DNA of 36,519 nucleotides from an uncultured Lachnospiraceae bacterium. GTDB taxonomy: Bacteria > Bacillota > Clostridia > Lachnospirales > Lachnospiraceae. Shown one piece after another: positions 15,579 through 23,649 of this stretch. The position numbers were made by a program, and so were the translations under genes. The notes under the pieces are model-generated. The model ran no database searches. It saw only the letters and a program-made list of their open reading frames with translations, and had not been told where the DNA came from. Numbering within the stretch: the first letter of the stretch is position 1; every line of letters begins with the position of its first letter. The DNA is taken from positions 1-36,519 of the forward strand of contig CALWGV010000048.1 of assembly GCA_944380185.1 (NCBI GenBank), read 5' to 3'.

Positions 15579-15629
15579 TTAATCATTCGTTAGCAAATCC
15601 TTGACATTTGAAAAATAACCGTACGGTAA
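15579..15629 (+). promoter_or_regulatory. Candidate promoter of the second lipoprotein gene, with degenerate regulator box
   Basis: TTAATCATTCGTTAGCAAAT (15579-15598) partly matches the box at 13754. It is followed directly by a consensus -35, TTGACA (15601-15606). The -10 is poor: TACGGT and CGGTAA are the candidates at 15-17 bases, fitting an activator-dependent promoter. The 10-bp palindrome ACCGTACGGT overlaps this -10 area. Confidence 0.42.
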
Positions 15630-15690
15630 GCTGGATGTGCAACCGATAAGCTGATGAATCAATTTGACAATATAGATCGGAGGTACGGCA

Positions 15691-16569
15691 ATGAAGAAAG
15701 AAGCTATCGTGATATTAAGTGTATTGACTCTATCCGCACTGTTGGCAGGCTGTCAGGCCCGTGGTTCGGGCTCCGCGGAGGGTGGCTCCGAACAGACTGT
15801 CACGCGGGGGACGGACGAAGAAGGTGTAATCATCGTGACCTCGCAGGGCGAAACGATGCAGAAGCAGGAGAGCTGCGATCAGACGGAGGATTCGTTCATA
15901 CCAGCGCAGGCAGCCACAGAGGATTCAACAAATAATTCAGAAATGCAGAATAGTCAGAGCGCATCTGACGGCCTGTCCGCTCTCCAGCTGAATCTGCCAA
16001 AACAGTATACAATTCAGTACCGGGTGAGCAATTCAGAGGACTGGGAGGACGGCTATACCCAGACCCTTACCCGGACCGCGGAAGGGTATTATATGGAATT
16101 TGGCGATTCGGGCGAGCGATATGTCTTTGAATGTCTGGAAAATGGGAAATATATACAGTACGAATACGATGAGGAGCAGGGGACATATGAGCCTACCATG
16201 CTGACGGAGGATATTCAGAAGCTGATCGACGCAGGCGTGATGACGCTTGATATGGTATCGCTGGATTCCAATGTGGTTTCGGGATATGCGTCCCGCATGA
16301 CCGTGATTTTTGATTTCTACAGCTCCTTTGCACCCTCTATGACACTGGCCGGTGAGGAGGAAATAGAAGGGATATCCTGCCTGCACTATACCGTTTCTTC
16401 TGAGGAAATGTGGGGACGGCAGACGACGGACGTTTGGGCAGATCCGGAGACGGGCCTGTGCATGAAGGCGGTCTATCTCTACCAGCCGCCGGAGGGCAGC
16501 GTATCGGTCCGTCAGCTGGAGTGCTCACAGTTCGAGACAGAGAACGTGACGCTGCCGGAATACCGATAG
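15691..16569 (+). CDS. Lipoprotein, paralogue of the 6032 lipoprotein
   Basis: The product is 292 residues with GGAGG before the ATG. The lipoprotein signal ends in LLAGC (Cys21). A ~75-residue low-complexity Ser/Gln/Glu linker follows. Residues ~95-292 match the C-terminal domain of the 6032 protein: GDSGERYVFECLENGKY, DAGVMTLDMVSLDSNVVSGY, DPETGLCMK and a terminal LPEYR. It lacks the extra N-terminal beta domain of its paralogue. It stands 139 bp after the kinase stop with its own candidate promoter. I know no function for the domain; an extracytoplasmic accessory to the kinase is inferred from repeated synteny. Confidence 0.82.
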   Translation: MKKEAIVILSVLTLSALLAGCQARGSGSAEGGSEQTVTRGTDEEGVIIVTSQGETMQKQESCDQTEDSFIPAQAATEDSTNNSEMQNSQSASDGLSALQLNLPKQYTIQYRVSNSEDWEDGYTQTLTRTAEGYYMEFGDSGERYVFECLENGKYIQYEYDEEQGTYEPTMLTEDIQKLIDAGVMTLDMVSLDSNVVSGYASRMTVIFDFYSSFAPSMTLAGEEEIEGISCLHYTVSSEEMWGRQTTDVWADPETGLCMKAVYLYQPPEGSVSVRQLECSQFETENVTLPEYR

Positions 16570-16582
16570 GGAGGTGATGAAT

Positions 16583-16666
16583 ATGGTTTATATCGGCCTG
16601 ATCCTGGGAACGGCGGCAGTACTGCTTGGATTTTTTGGATATTGTGTCAAATCACTCACTGCGTAG
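16583..16666 (+). CDS. 27-residue single-TM membrane peptide
   Basis: GGGAGGTGATGA gives a strong ribosome binding site before ATG 16583, and the frame ends at TAG 16664-16666. The peptide MVYIGLILGTAAVLLGFFGY plus a short CVKSLTA tail is almost entirely a membrane helix with a GxxxxxxxG-like face. It lies 13 bp after the lipoprotein stop, so it is co-transcribed. Its last 15 bp overlap the 3' end of the convergent AraC gene. The size and position suggest a small membrane regulator of the kinase or transport machinery (inference). Confidence 0.5.
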   Translation: MVYIGLILGTAAVLLGFFGYCVKSLTA

Positions 16667-17854
16667 GCGGCGGTACTCGGTGGGGCTGACGCCGTAGAGT
16701 TTGCGGAAATGATCGGCAAAATAGCTCTGGGAACAGAATTGCAGCCGGTCGCTGATATCCTGCACATCGTCCTGACTTGTGCGCAGCAGCAGGGCGGCCC
16801 GGGCCAATCGTTCCTTTCGGATATATTCGCTGGGGGTAAGACCGGTTTCCCGCTTGAATTTTTTGCTCAGATAATATTCCGTATAGCCGGCTTGCTGTGC
16901 CAGCTGGGACAGGGTCAGCTTATCCTCCAAATGGAGACTGATGTATTCGCAGCAGTCCTGCACCGGCGGGGACAGATGGCTGGTGCGGCAGCGGTGTACT
17001 CGCTGGATAAAATCGGCCTGCATGGTGTGGGCGATATCCACCAGGTCGGAGATGGTGGAGCAGGCTTCCACACTCTGGAAATAATGGTCGGTCAGCGTGT
17101 AGGATACCTCCGGCGCCAGCCCGCCTTCGATGGCGGCCCGGGAAAACAGGGTGACGCATACCAGAACGGTATTTTTCATCTGCCGCATGGCGTCTCCATT
17201 GCTGAGCTTGCCCAGGTTGCCGGTGACAGACATCTTGTCCAGGTGGGTCTGATAGTTTAAATCGCCCTCGCGGACCATCCGCAGCATTTCCTGTTCGTCC
17301 TTATAGGTGCCGTGGGCGTCAGCCAGTTCGCTCTGAGAATGGGCGCCGGCCGTCTGTTTCCTGCTCTCGCTGTAGCGAAGGTCGCTGACCGTGATCTTTT
17401 CCTGGGTCACACAGAAGTGCAGCATGACGGCGTACTCAAAAATACGGTTCAGGCTGATGATGGGCAGACGGCGCAGAAAACGCAGAAATTCCTGGCGCAG
17501 CGAGATGCTCAGGCTGTGTTTGTTTAGCTGGGCCTCTATGCTTTTGGGCGGAATGTCATCGACGAAAAAGGGTCCCAGCACATATAGGCGGATAAATTCG
17601 TCGGCCTCGAAGCAGGGAACCATAACCCACATTAGGCCCATTTCGTTGGTAAAAATGATCGGCGTGTGTCCGGAGAGGATTTGTCTGTCAAATTCCTCAC
17701 GCCGATGGCTCATCACAAACAGGCTGTCAATGGTAGTCTGCTCCGGACAATTGCTGGAGATCAGATGAAAGTTGCTGTCATAGGTCCACAGATAAAGTTC
17801 ATGACAGCAGAGAATCATATTCCGAAACAGGGACAGACGGGCCTCTGTATCCAT
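16652..17854 (-). CDS. AraC-family transcriptional regulator of the glycoside cluster
   Basis: The product is 400 residues, with GAGGAGG eight bases before the ATG. The C-terminal ~100 residues are a double helix-turn-helix: LTLSQLAQQAGYTEYYLSKKFKRETGLTPSEYIRKERL and a second HTH ending FADHFRKLYGVSPTEYRRLR. The N-terminal ~270 residues are soluble and contain no domain I can name; they probably sense a sugar or glycoside. It lies 16 bp after the HPr-like gene on the same strand and diverges from the transporter/glycosidase operon, its probable target. The 3' end overlaps a small convergent gene. Confidence 0.88.
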   Translation of the reverse strand: MDTEARLSLFRNMILCCHELYLWTYDSNFHLISSNCPEQTTIDSLFVMSHRREEFDRQILSGHTPIIFTNEMGLMWVMVPCFEADEFIRLYVLGPFFVDDIPPKSIEAQLNKHSLSISLRQEFLRFLRRLPIISLNRIFEYAVMLHFCVTQEKITVSDLRYSESRKQTAGAHSQSELADAHGTYKDEQEMLRMVREGDLNYQTHLDKMSVTGNLGKLSNGDAMRQMKNTVLVCVTLFSRAAIEGGLAPEVSYTLTDHYFQSVEACSTISDLVDIAHTMQADFIQRVHRCRTSHLSPPVQDCCEYISLHLEDKLTLSQLAQQAGYTEYYLSKKFKRETGLTPSEYIRKERLARAALLLRTSQDDVQDISDRLQFCSQSYFADHFRKLYGVSPTEYRRLRSE

Positions 17855-17870
17855 AAAATCGCCTCCTCAT

Positions 17871-18107
17871 CTAGGATTCGCGCATACAATAAGGGTAAAG
17901 CAGTTCTTCATCCCCGGAATTCTGCACAGTGATATGCCCTTCCAGTTCCGTGAGCTTGCCGGCAACCACTGCGGTGAAGACGAATTGTGACAGGGCCGAT
18001 TTCAGATTCAGAATATCACCCTCCGAGGTGACAAAGCTTACCTCGCCCCGGCAGGAGCGCACAGCCTCCAGAAAAGCGGGGACATTTACATTCGGATTCA
18101 ATCGCAT
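17871..18107 (-). CDS. HPr-fold protein lacking the catalytic His (Crh-like)
   Basis: The product is 78 residues from the ATG at 18107 (GGGAGAG about seven bases upstream). An in-frame ATG at 18128 would add seven residues without a good ribosome binding site. It aligns by eye with HPr: the region EGDILNLKSALSQF corresponds to NGKTVNLKSIMGVM of Bacillus HPr, including the regulatory-Ser motif NLKS. The HPr active-site segment (GIHARPA) is replaced by a segment with neither His nor Arg, so phosphotransfer to sugars is not expected. By analogy with Crh it could be a regulatory protein phosphorylated on Ser (inference). It is co-transcribed with the AraC gene. Confidence 0.65.
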   Translation of the reverse strand: MRLNPNVNVPAFLEAVRSCRGEVSFVTSEGDILNLKSALSQFVFTAVVAGKLTELEGHITVQNSGDEELLYPYCMRES

Positions 18108-18159
18108 CAATATTCTCTCCCATATCATGTAAATACAGTATAGCAGGGTTTTCAGGTAT

Positions 18160-18188
18160 ATTTTATCATAAATTAGCTATTTGGACAA
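18160..18188 (-). promoter_or_regulatory. Sigma-A promoter for the HPr-like/AraC operon
   Basis: On the minus strand TTGTCC (-35, 18188-18183) and TAAAAT (-10, 18165-18160) are 17 bases apart, with an extended -10 TGA just before the hexamer. The spacing is ideal, and it lies about 50 bp upstream of the HPr-like start. Confidence 0.65.
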
Positions 18189-18200
18189 TTATTTTGTCCA
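18182..18200. promoter_or_regulatory. Inverted repeat overlapping the -35 (candidate operator)
   Basis: TGGACAA-TTATT-TTGTCCA is a perfect 7-bp inverted repeat with a 5-base centre. It overlaps the -35 of the minus-strand promoter and lies 129 bp before the transporter start, a good position for autorepression or divergent control. A second, looser repeat (CCGGTT 18262-18267, AACCGG 18290-18295) lies nearer the transporter. On the plus strand the first repeat is followed by six Ts, so a weak terminator is an alternative reading. Confidence 0.5.
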
Positions 18201-18328
18201 TTTTTTCAATGATAGCCGAAATACTGTTAAAAAACCGAATTTGCGATAACGCCTCCGTCAGCCGGTTTGTTACGATAAAGTCAACAATCAACCGGAGCTT
18301 GGATAAAAAAGCACAGTGAGGAGGAAGT

Positions 18329-20017
18329 ATGATGGCAAAAACCAAGAAAAAAAGTTTTTTTGATTCAAAAGCCCTGGATTCCCGGATTAAGTCGGCCAAC
18401 ACCCAGAACAGCGAGCGGTGGCTGGGATATTTCGGAGGTCCCTGCCTGCTGTACATGGTCTACTACGGAGTAGCCGGCACGTACCTGACCTAGTTTTATA
18501 CCGATGTGCTGGGACTGGCCGGTACCTTTCTGACCTTGATGCCTGTCTTTTCCAAAATATTCGACGCTGTTACCAACGTTATCATGGGACGGATCATCGA
18601 CCGCACACGAACCCGGCAGGGCAAGGCGCGGCCGTGGATTTTTATCTCCGGTGTGCTGATTGCCATCACCGGCATCCTTCTCTACACCGTGCCCAGAGCA
18701 TCCTATCAGGTGCAGATTATCTGGGTTATCGTCAGCTATAATCTGTTTTTCGCCTTTGCTTTTACAATCTACAATATGAGTCACGCGCTGATGGTGCCTC
18801 TTTCCACGCGCAATACCAAGCAGAGGGATACGCTGGCGCTGCTGACCAGTACGGGCACCTCCATGATTCCCGGCCTGCTGGTGACCATTGTCATGCCTTT
18901 GATGATCCGTGCCTTTGGCGTGGGTTCGGATGCCCAGGGGACCTGGATTACGATGATGAGCGTGCTGTCGGTGTTGGCGATCCCGGCCACGCTGCTGGAA
19001 TACTATTTCACCAAAGAGCGCGTTACCGAGGACAGCATGGAGGCAGAAGGAGAAAATCAGAAGGAAACGGTAGCCTTTTCCCGCCAGCTGAAAGCCTGCT
19101 TTACCGACCCTTACTGGCTTATTGTCATGGGCTTTACTGTGGTCTATCAGGTGTTTAACTATCTGTCCACCAACGGAATGATCTATTACTGCAACTGGGT
19201 GCTGGGCAATTCCGTGGACAGCGGCGCCGGTATGCAGGTACTGGTAAATATGATCGGCCAGGCGCCGTTAGGCCTTGGCATCGTTATTCTCTGGCCGCTG
19301 GTACATAAATTCGGCAAGCGCCGCGTGATGCAGGTGGGCTTTCTGATCGGAGCGGCGGGAAGCCTGGTGGTGTTATTAAATCCCGGCAATATGGCCATCG
19401 TTCTGGGGGGACTTGCCATCAAATCCATCGGCGCACTGCCGACCTATGTGATGGCGGCTCAGCTGGCTGAGGCTCTGGACCATATTGAGTGGAAAAACAG
19501 TTTCCGGGCCGACGGTTTCTCTGCCTCGGTCTACAGCATCATTCTGACAGTGGCCGCCGGCGTTGGACAGAGCATTATTCTGGGCGGTATCAATGCCTTT
19601 GGCTATATTGCGCCGAATTCTGTGACCGAGATCATCGAGCAGCCCGCAGCCATGCAGTCGTTCTTTAACTGGTGCTTTGTGGGAATTCCCATGGTGGGAT
19701 ATGTCATCGGTTCCCTTTTGATGATTCCCTTCGATGTGGAAAAGAAGATGCCCCGGATTTCCGCCGATATCACGGCTCGTCACCGGGCGGAGGCCGAGGC
19801 CCGCGGCGAGGTCTATTATTCCGCTGAGGAGAAGGCTGCCATGGAGCAGGAGCAGCAGGAGCAGATCGCCGAGGCCAAGCGCATCGAGGAGCTGAAGGCC
19901 AGGTGCGCCAGGAAAGGGCTGAATTTTGAAGAAGAGGAAGCCAGATATCAGGCCAAATTGGCGGCGAAGCAGGCAAAGAAGGATAAGAAAGAGAAGAAGG
20001 AGAAGAAGGCGGAATGA
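18329..20017 (+). CDS. GPH-family sugar:cation symporter, interrupted by an in-frame amber codon
   Basis: The frame from ATG 18329 (or 18332, AGGAGG upstream) to 20017 would encode 562 residues but has TAG at codon 55 (18491-18493). Before it, [23 protein letters not shown] is the first helix. After it, [48 protein letters not shown] is the GPH/MelB-type signature, and about eleven helices continue without further damage. A charged coiled-coil tail of ~80 residues ends [15 protein letters not shown] 18506 or ATG 18539 could restart translation but lack ribosome binding sites and lose the first helix. It is the only transporter in the cluster, so loss would be costly. The change fits CAG-to-TAG (Gln), a sequencing error, or suppression. 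Confidence 0.8.
18491..18493 (+). other. In-frame TAG in the symporter reading frame
   Basis: The codon lies in [14 protein letters not shown], 162 bases after the start and exactly in frame. Genes elsewhere in the window end in TAG (for example 3176-3178, 16567-16569 and 32309-32311), so the genome does not generally read TAG as sense. Confidence 0.9.
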
Positions 20018-22353
20018 AGCGGGAAGAGATAGAAAAGATCGTCGCTCAGATGACGCTGGAAGAGAAGGCGGGACTGACAAGCGGTCAGGATAACTGGTTT
20101 ACCAAAGAGATAAAAAGGCTGGGCGTACCTAAGGTGCGCACCAGCGACGGTCCCCATGGCCTGCGCACCCAGGAGGGGGAGATCAATTCCTTGCAGGAGG
20201 AGTCGAGCGCCAGGGCGGTGTGTTTTCCTGCCGCCTGCGCTACGGCCGTCAGCTTTGACCGGGAGCTTCTTTACCGCATGGGAGCGGCTCTGGGCAGGGA
20301 AAGCCAGGCCCTTGGGGTAAATGTGCTGCTGGGGCCGGGGATCAATATCAAGCGCAGTCCTCTGTGCGGCCGCAATTTTGAATATTTTTCCGAGGACCCT
20401 CTGCTGGCGGGCGAATTGGGAGCTGCCTTTGTAAAAGGCCTGCAGAGCGAGGGAACGGGAGCCTGCGTAAAGCATTTCTTTGCCAACAACCAGGAGCACC
20501 GCCGTATGGACGCCAGCTCCGAGATGGATGAGAGAACCATGCGGGAGATCTATCTGCCAGCCTTTGAAACGGTGGTGAAAAAAGGGAGGCCCTGGACGAT
20601 TATGGCCTCTTACAATAAGATCGGCGGAACCTATTCGACCGCCAATCGCCAATATCTGACCGACCTTCTGCGGGGCGAATGGGGATTTGCGGGGGCTGTC
20701 GTCAGCGACTGGGGCGCTACCCATGACCGCAGCGCCGCGGTGGCTGCCGGCTGTGATCTGACCATGCCTGCGGAGGATACGGACAGTCAGATTGTGACGG
20801 CGGTGCAGGAGGGGCGTCTGTCCATGGAGGATCTGGACGCCTGCTGCGAAAGACTCCTGGAGCTTGCCTTCCGGGCGCAGGAGCAGAAAAAGGAGGGGGA
20901 AGTCTTTGACTATGAGGGCGATCATGAGCTGGCGCGGGAAATAGCAGCGCAGAGCATCGTGCTTCTGAAAAACGACGGGGGACTGCTGCCCCTGGCCAGG
21001 GAAACGGAGGTGGCCTTTATCGGTCCCTTTGCCGCAGCGCCCCGCTATCAGGGCGGCGGTTCCAGCCATATCAACAGCTTTCGGGTGACGAGCGCTCTGG
21101 ATGCGGCCAAAGAGATAAAGGCGGCGGTGCGTTATGCCGGCGGCTGCCGTCCCGACGGAACCACCGATGAAGAGCTTCTGCGGGAAGCGGCTCAGACAGC
21201 TGCGGCTGCCCGTACGGCCGTCCTGTTTATAGGACTTACCGAGGCCATGGAGTCGGAGGGGGTGGACCGGGGACATATGCGGCTGCCTGAGGGGCACAAT
21301 ACCCTGGTGGAGGCTGTGTGCGCGGCCAATCCCAATACGGTCGTGGTGCTGCATAACGGAGCTCCGGTAGAGATGCCCTGGGCCGATAAGCCAAAGGCTA
21401 TCCTGGAGACCTATCTGGGCGGTCAGGCCGTAGGCGAGGCAGTGGTGGATGTTCTGTACGGACAGGTCAATCCATCCGGCCATTTGCCGGAGAGCTTTCC
21501 GCTGCGGCTGGAGGATAATCCCTCTTATCTGTACTACCCCGGAGAAAACGGCATTGTCCGCTACAATGAGGGCCTCTTTGTGGGGTATCGTTATTACGAG
21601 AGCAAAAAACAAAAGGTACGGTTCCCCTTTGGATATGGGCTGAGCTATACGACCTTTGCCTACAGCAATCTGACGCTGGACCGTGAGGAGCTTGACGAAG
21701 AGGATGCGCTTCATGTCCGGGTCACTGTGACCAACACCGGCCAAGTTGCGGGCCAGGCGGTGATTCAGCTCTACATAGCCCCGGAGAAGGTGGAAATGAT
21801 CCGTCCGGTGCGGGAGCTAAAGGAATTTGCCAAGGTGGAATTACAGCCCGGAGAAAGCCGGCAGATATCCTTTACCCTGGACGCCCGCGCCTTCTCCCAC
21901 TGGAATCCCACCACCCACAGCTGGCGCTGCGAGAACGGACGCTATACTGTTCAGATCGGTGAAAATGCCCGCGATATCTGCCTGGAGGCAGACGTAAGAC
22001 TGAGAGCGGAACCTGTGCCGCCGGCAGGAGGCTACAGTTTGGGCATGCCCATGGGTGAATTTGCAAAGAGCAGAAAGGGAGAGAAATTCTTAAACGAAAA
22101 TATCGAGTACATGATTCGGGGCATGGCCGTGGCGGGTCTGATCCCCCAAGAGCTTTTGACCTTCCTTGACCAGATTCCGGGAGGCGTCAATTTGGCCGTT
22201 ATCGATATGCTGGCCAGGCGGGCCGGAAACGCCGCCGGAGGCACCAGCGGACTGCAGGTGCTGATGGGGCAGCCCTTGTCGGTGTTAAACAGCTTTCTGC
22301 CCGCTGAAAAGAAGCAGGAGCTGGAGATTCTCCTGGGACAGCTCAATCGGTAA
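20014..22353 (+). CDS. GH3 beta-glycosidase (beta-glucosidase-like) with extra C-terminal domain
   Basis: The product is 779 residues with no signal peptide. The start overlaps the symporter stop by ATGA. The GH3 N-domain contains [35 protein letters not shown] and the nucleophile Asp232 in [10 protein letters not shown]. The GH3 C-domain follows (~300-510), then a fibronectin-like domain (~570-665; [29 protein letters not shown]). About 110 further residues (~670-779, from [13 protein letters not shown]) are predicted helical and not part of the usual GH3 layout. It probably releases beta-linked glucose or related sugars in the cytoplasm. Confidence 0.93.
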   Translation: MKREEIEKIVAQMTLEEKAGLTSGQDNWFTKEIKRLGVPKVRTSDGPHGLRTQEGEINSLQEESSARAVCFPAACATAVSFDRELLYRMGAALGRESQALGVNVLLGPGINIKRSPLCGRNFEYFSEDPLLAGELGAAFVKGLQSEGTGACVKHFFANNQEHRRMDASSEMDERTMREIYLPAFETVVKKGRPWTIMASYNKIGGTYSTANRQYLTDLLRGEWGFAGAVVSDWGATHDRSAAVAAGCDLTMPAEDTDSQIVTAVQEGRLSMEDLDACCERLLELAFRAQEQKKEGEVFDYEGDHELAREIAAQSIVLLKNDGGLLPLARETEVAFIGPFAAAPRYQGGGSSHINSFRVTSALDAAKEIKAAVRYAGGCRPDGTTDEELLREAAQTAAAARTAVLFIGLTEAMESEGVDRGHMRLPEGHNTLVEAVCAANPNTVVVLHNGAPVEMPWADKPKAILETYLGGQAVGEAVVDVLYGQVNPSGHLPESFPLRLEDNPSYLYYPGENGIVRYNEGLFVGYRYYESKKQKVRFPFGYGLSYTTFAYSNLTLDREELDEEDALHVRVTVTNTGQVAGQAVIQLYIAPEKVEMIRPVRELKEFAKVELQPGESRQISFTLDARAFSHWNPTTHSWRCENGRYTVQIGENARDICLEADVRLRAEPVPPAGGYSLGMPMGEFAKSRKGEKFLNENIEYMIRGMAVAGLIPQELLTFLDQIPGGVNLAVIDMLARRAGNAAGGTSGLQVLMGQPLSVLNSFLPAEKKQELEILLGQLNR

Positions 22354-22371
22354 AAATATAAGGAGGGAACT

Positions 22372-23649
22372 ATGGCTGAGAAATTTTTGACCGGTGCGGC
22401 CACATCGGCTCATCAGGTGGAGGGAAATAACCGCCGCAGCGACTGCTGGGTTATGGAAAATCTGAAGCACAGCGATTTTGTGGAGCCCAGCGGCGCGGCG
22501 GTAGATCACTACAACCGTTATGAGGAAGATATTCGGCTGCTTGCACAGGCGGGACTGGACGCTTATCGCTTCGGCATCGAATGGGCGAGGGTTGAACCCT
22601 CGGAGGGCCGCTTTGATCCGGAAGCTATCGCCCACTACCGAAAAGTGCTTGCGTGCTGCCGGGACAACGGCGTAACGCCCGTCGTGACCCTGCATCATTT
22701 CTCCAGCCCGGCCTGGCTGATCGGAAAAGGAGGCTGGGCTAAACCCTATGTGGTGGAGGCCTTTGCGCGGTATGCGGGGTATGTGGCGCAGAATCTGGGC
22801 GGGGAACTTCCCTTTATCTGCACGATCAACGAGGCCAATATGGGATATCAGCTGAAAAAAATTGCCGCGGATATGATGAAAGCAGGACAAAAGGAGGGAG
22901 GCGTCCAGGTTGGCACCAATACAAACCTGGACATGAAAAAGATCATCCGGGGGATGTTTGAGCAGGGTAAGGCTTTCCATTGCAGTCCTTTTGCCGTAAA
23001 CACCTTTTTAAAACCCCGCAGCCAAAAGCAGGAGAGAATCGTAATGGAGGCTCATCGGGCGGCAGTCCGGGAGATCCGCAAAGCCTGTCCGCAGGCAAAG
23101 GTGGGATTGACTCTGTCGCTGTTTGACTATCAGCCGGTTCAGGGCGGGGAAGAGATGGATAAAAAACTGTGGCAGGAGGATTTCGGTTTTTATCTGCCAT
23201 ATATTCAGGAGGACGATTTTCTGGGGGTGCAGAATTATTCCCGCAAAATTGTGGACCGGCAGGGGGCGAGAGAGCCGGCGCCCGGTATGCCGGTGACGCA
23301 GATGGGATACGAGGATTATCCCGCTTCCATCGGTCATGTAATCCGCCGGGTGGCAGAATCCTTTCACGGCGATCTTCTGGTGACGGAGAACGGGATCAGC
23401 ACGGATGACGATGAGCGGCGCTGCGCCTTTTTGGAGGAGGCCTTCGCCAGCGTGCGGAAATGTGCGGAGGACGGGCTGCCGGTGAAGGGATACTTCTGCT
23501 GGAGCCTGTTGGATAATTTTGAGTGGCAGGCTGGATATGGCAAAACCTTTGGCCTGATTGCAGTGGACCGGAGCACACAGAGGCGAAGCCCCAAACAGAG
23601 CCTGTATGTGCTGGGAAAACTGGCAAGTAAAATGGAGGAAACAATATGA
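22372..23649 (+). CDS. GH1 beta-glycosidase
   Basis: The product is 425 residues, a little short for GH1 (usually 440-480), with AAGGAGGG before the ATG. The N-terminal FLTGAATSAHQVEG and YRFGIEWARVEP are family signatures. The acid/base is Glu154 in TINEAN (usual NEP becomes NEA) and the nucleophile is Glu339 in VTENGI. The aglycone/glycone region reads SLLDNFEWQAGYGKTFGL; the E-W there points to unphosphorylated substrates rather than 6-phospho-glycosides, fitting import by a symporter and not a PTS. There is no signal peptide. The stop overlaps the GH2 start by ATGA. Confidence 0.92.
   Translation: MAEKFLTGAATSAHQVEGNNRRSDCWVMENLKHSDFVEPSGAAVDHYNRYEEDIRLLAQAGLDAYRFGIEWARVEPSEGRFDPEAIAHYRKVLACCRDNGVTPVVTLHHFSSPAWLIGKGGWAKPYVVEAFARYAGYVAQNLGGELPFICTINEANMGYQLKKIAADMMKAGQKEGGVQVGTNTNLDMKKIIRGMFEQGKAFHCSPFAVNTFLKPRSQKQERIVMEAHRAAVREIRKACPQAKVGLTLSLFDYQPVQGGEEMDKKLWQEDFGFYLPYIQEDDFLGVQNYSRKIVDRQGAREPAPGMPVTQMGYEDYPASIGHVIRRVAESFHGDLLVTENGISTDDDERRCAFLEEAFASVRKCAEDGLPVKGYFCWSLLDNFEWQAGYGKTFGLIAVDRSTQRRSPKQSLYVLGKLASKMEETI

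Noticed and set aside
18491-18493. Genome-wide reassignment of TAG to Gln
   Set aside because: Several other genes in the window end naturally at TAG with a sensible C-terminus, so TAG is a working stop here.
19948-21744. Long minus-strand open frame (598 codons) opposite GH3
   Set aside because: Mirror of a strongly coding GH3 frame. The composition is unnatural and no start signal is seen.
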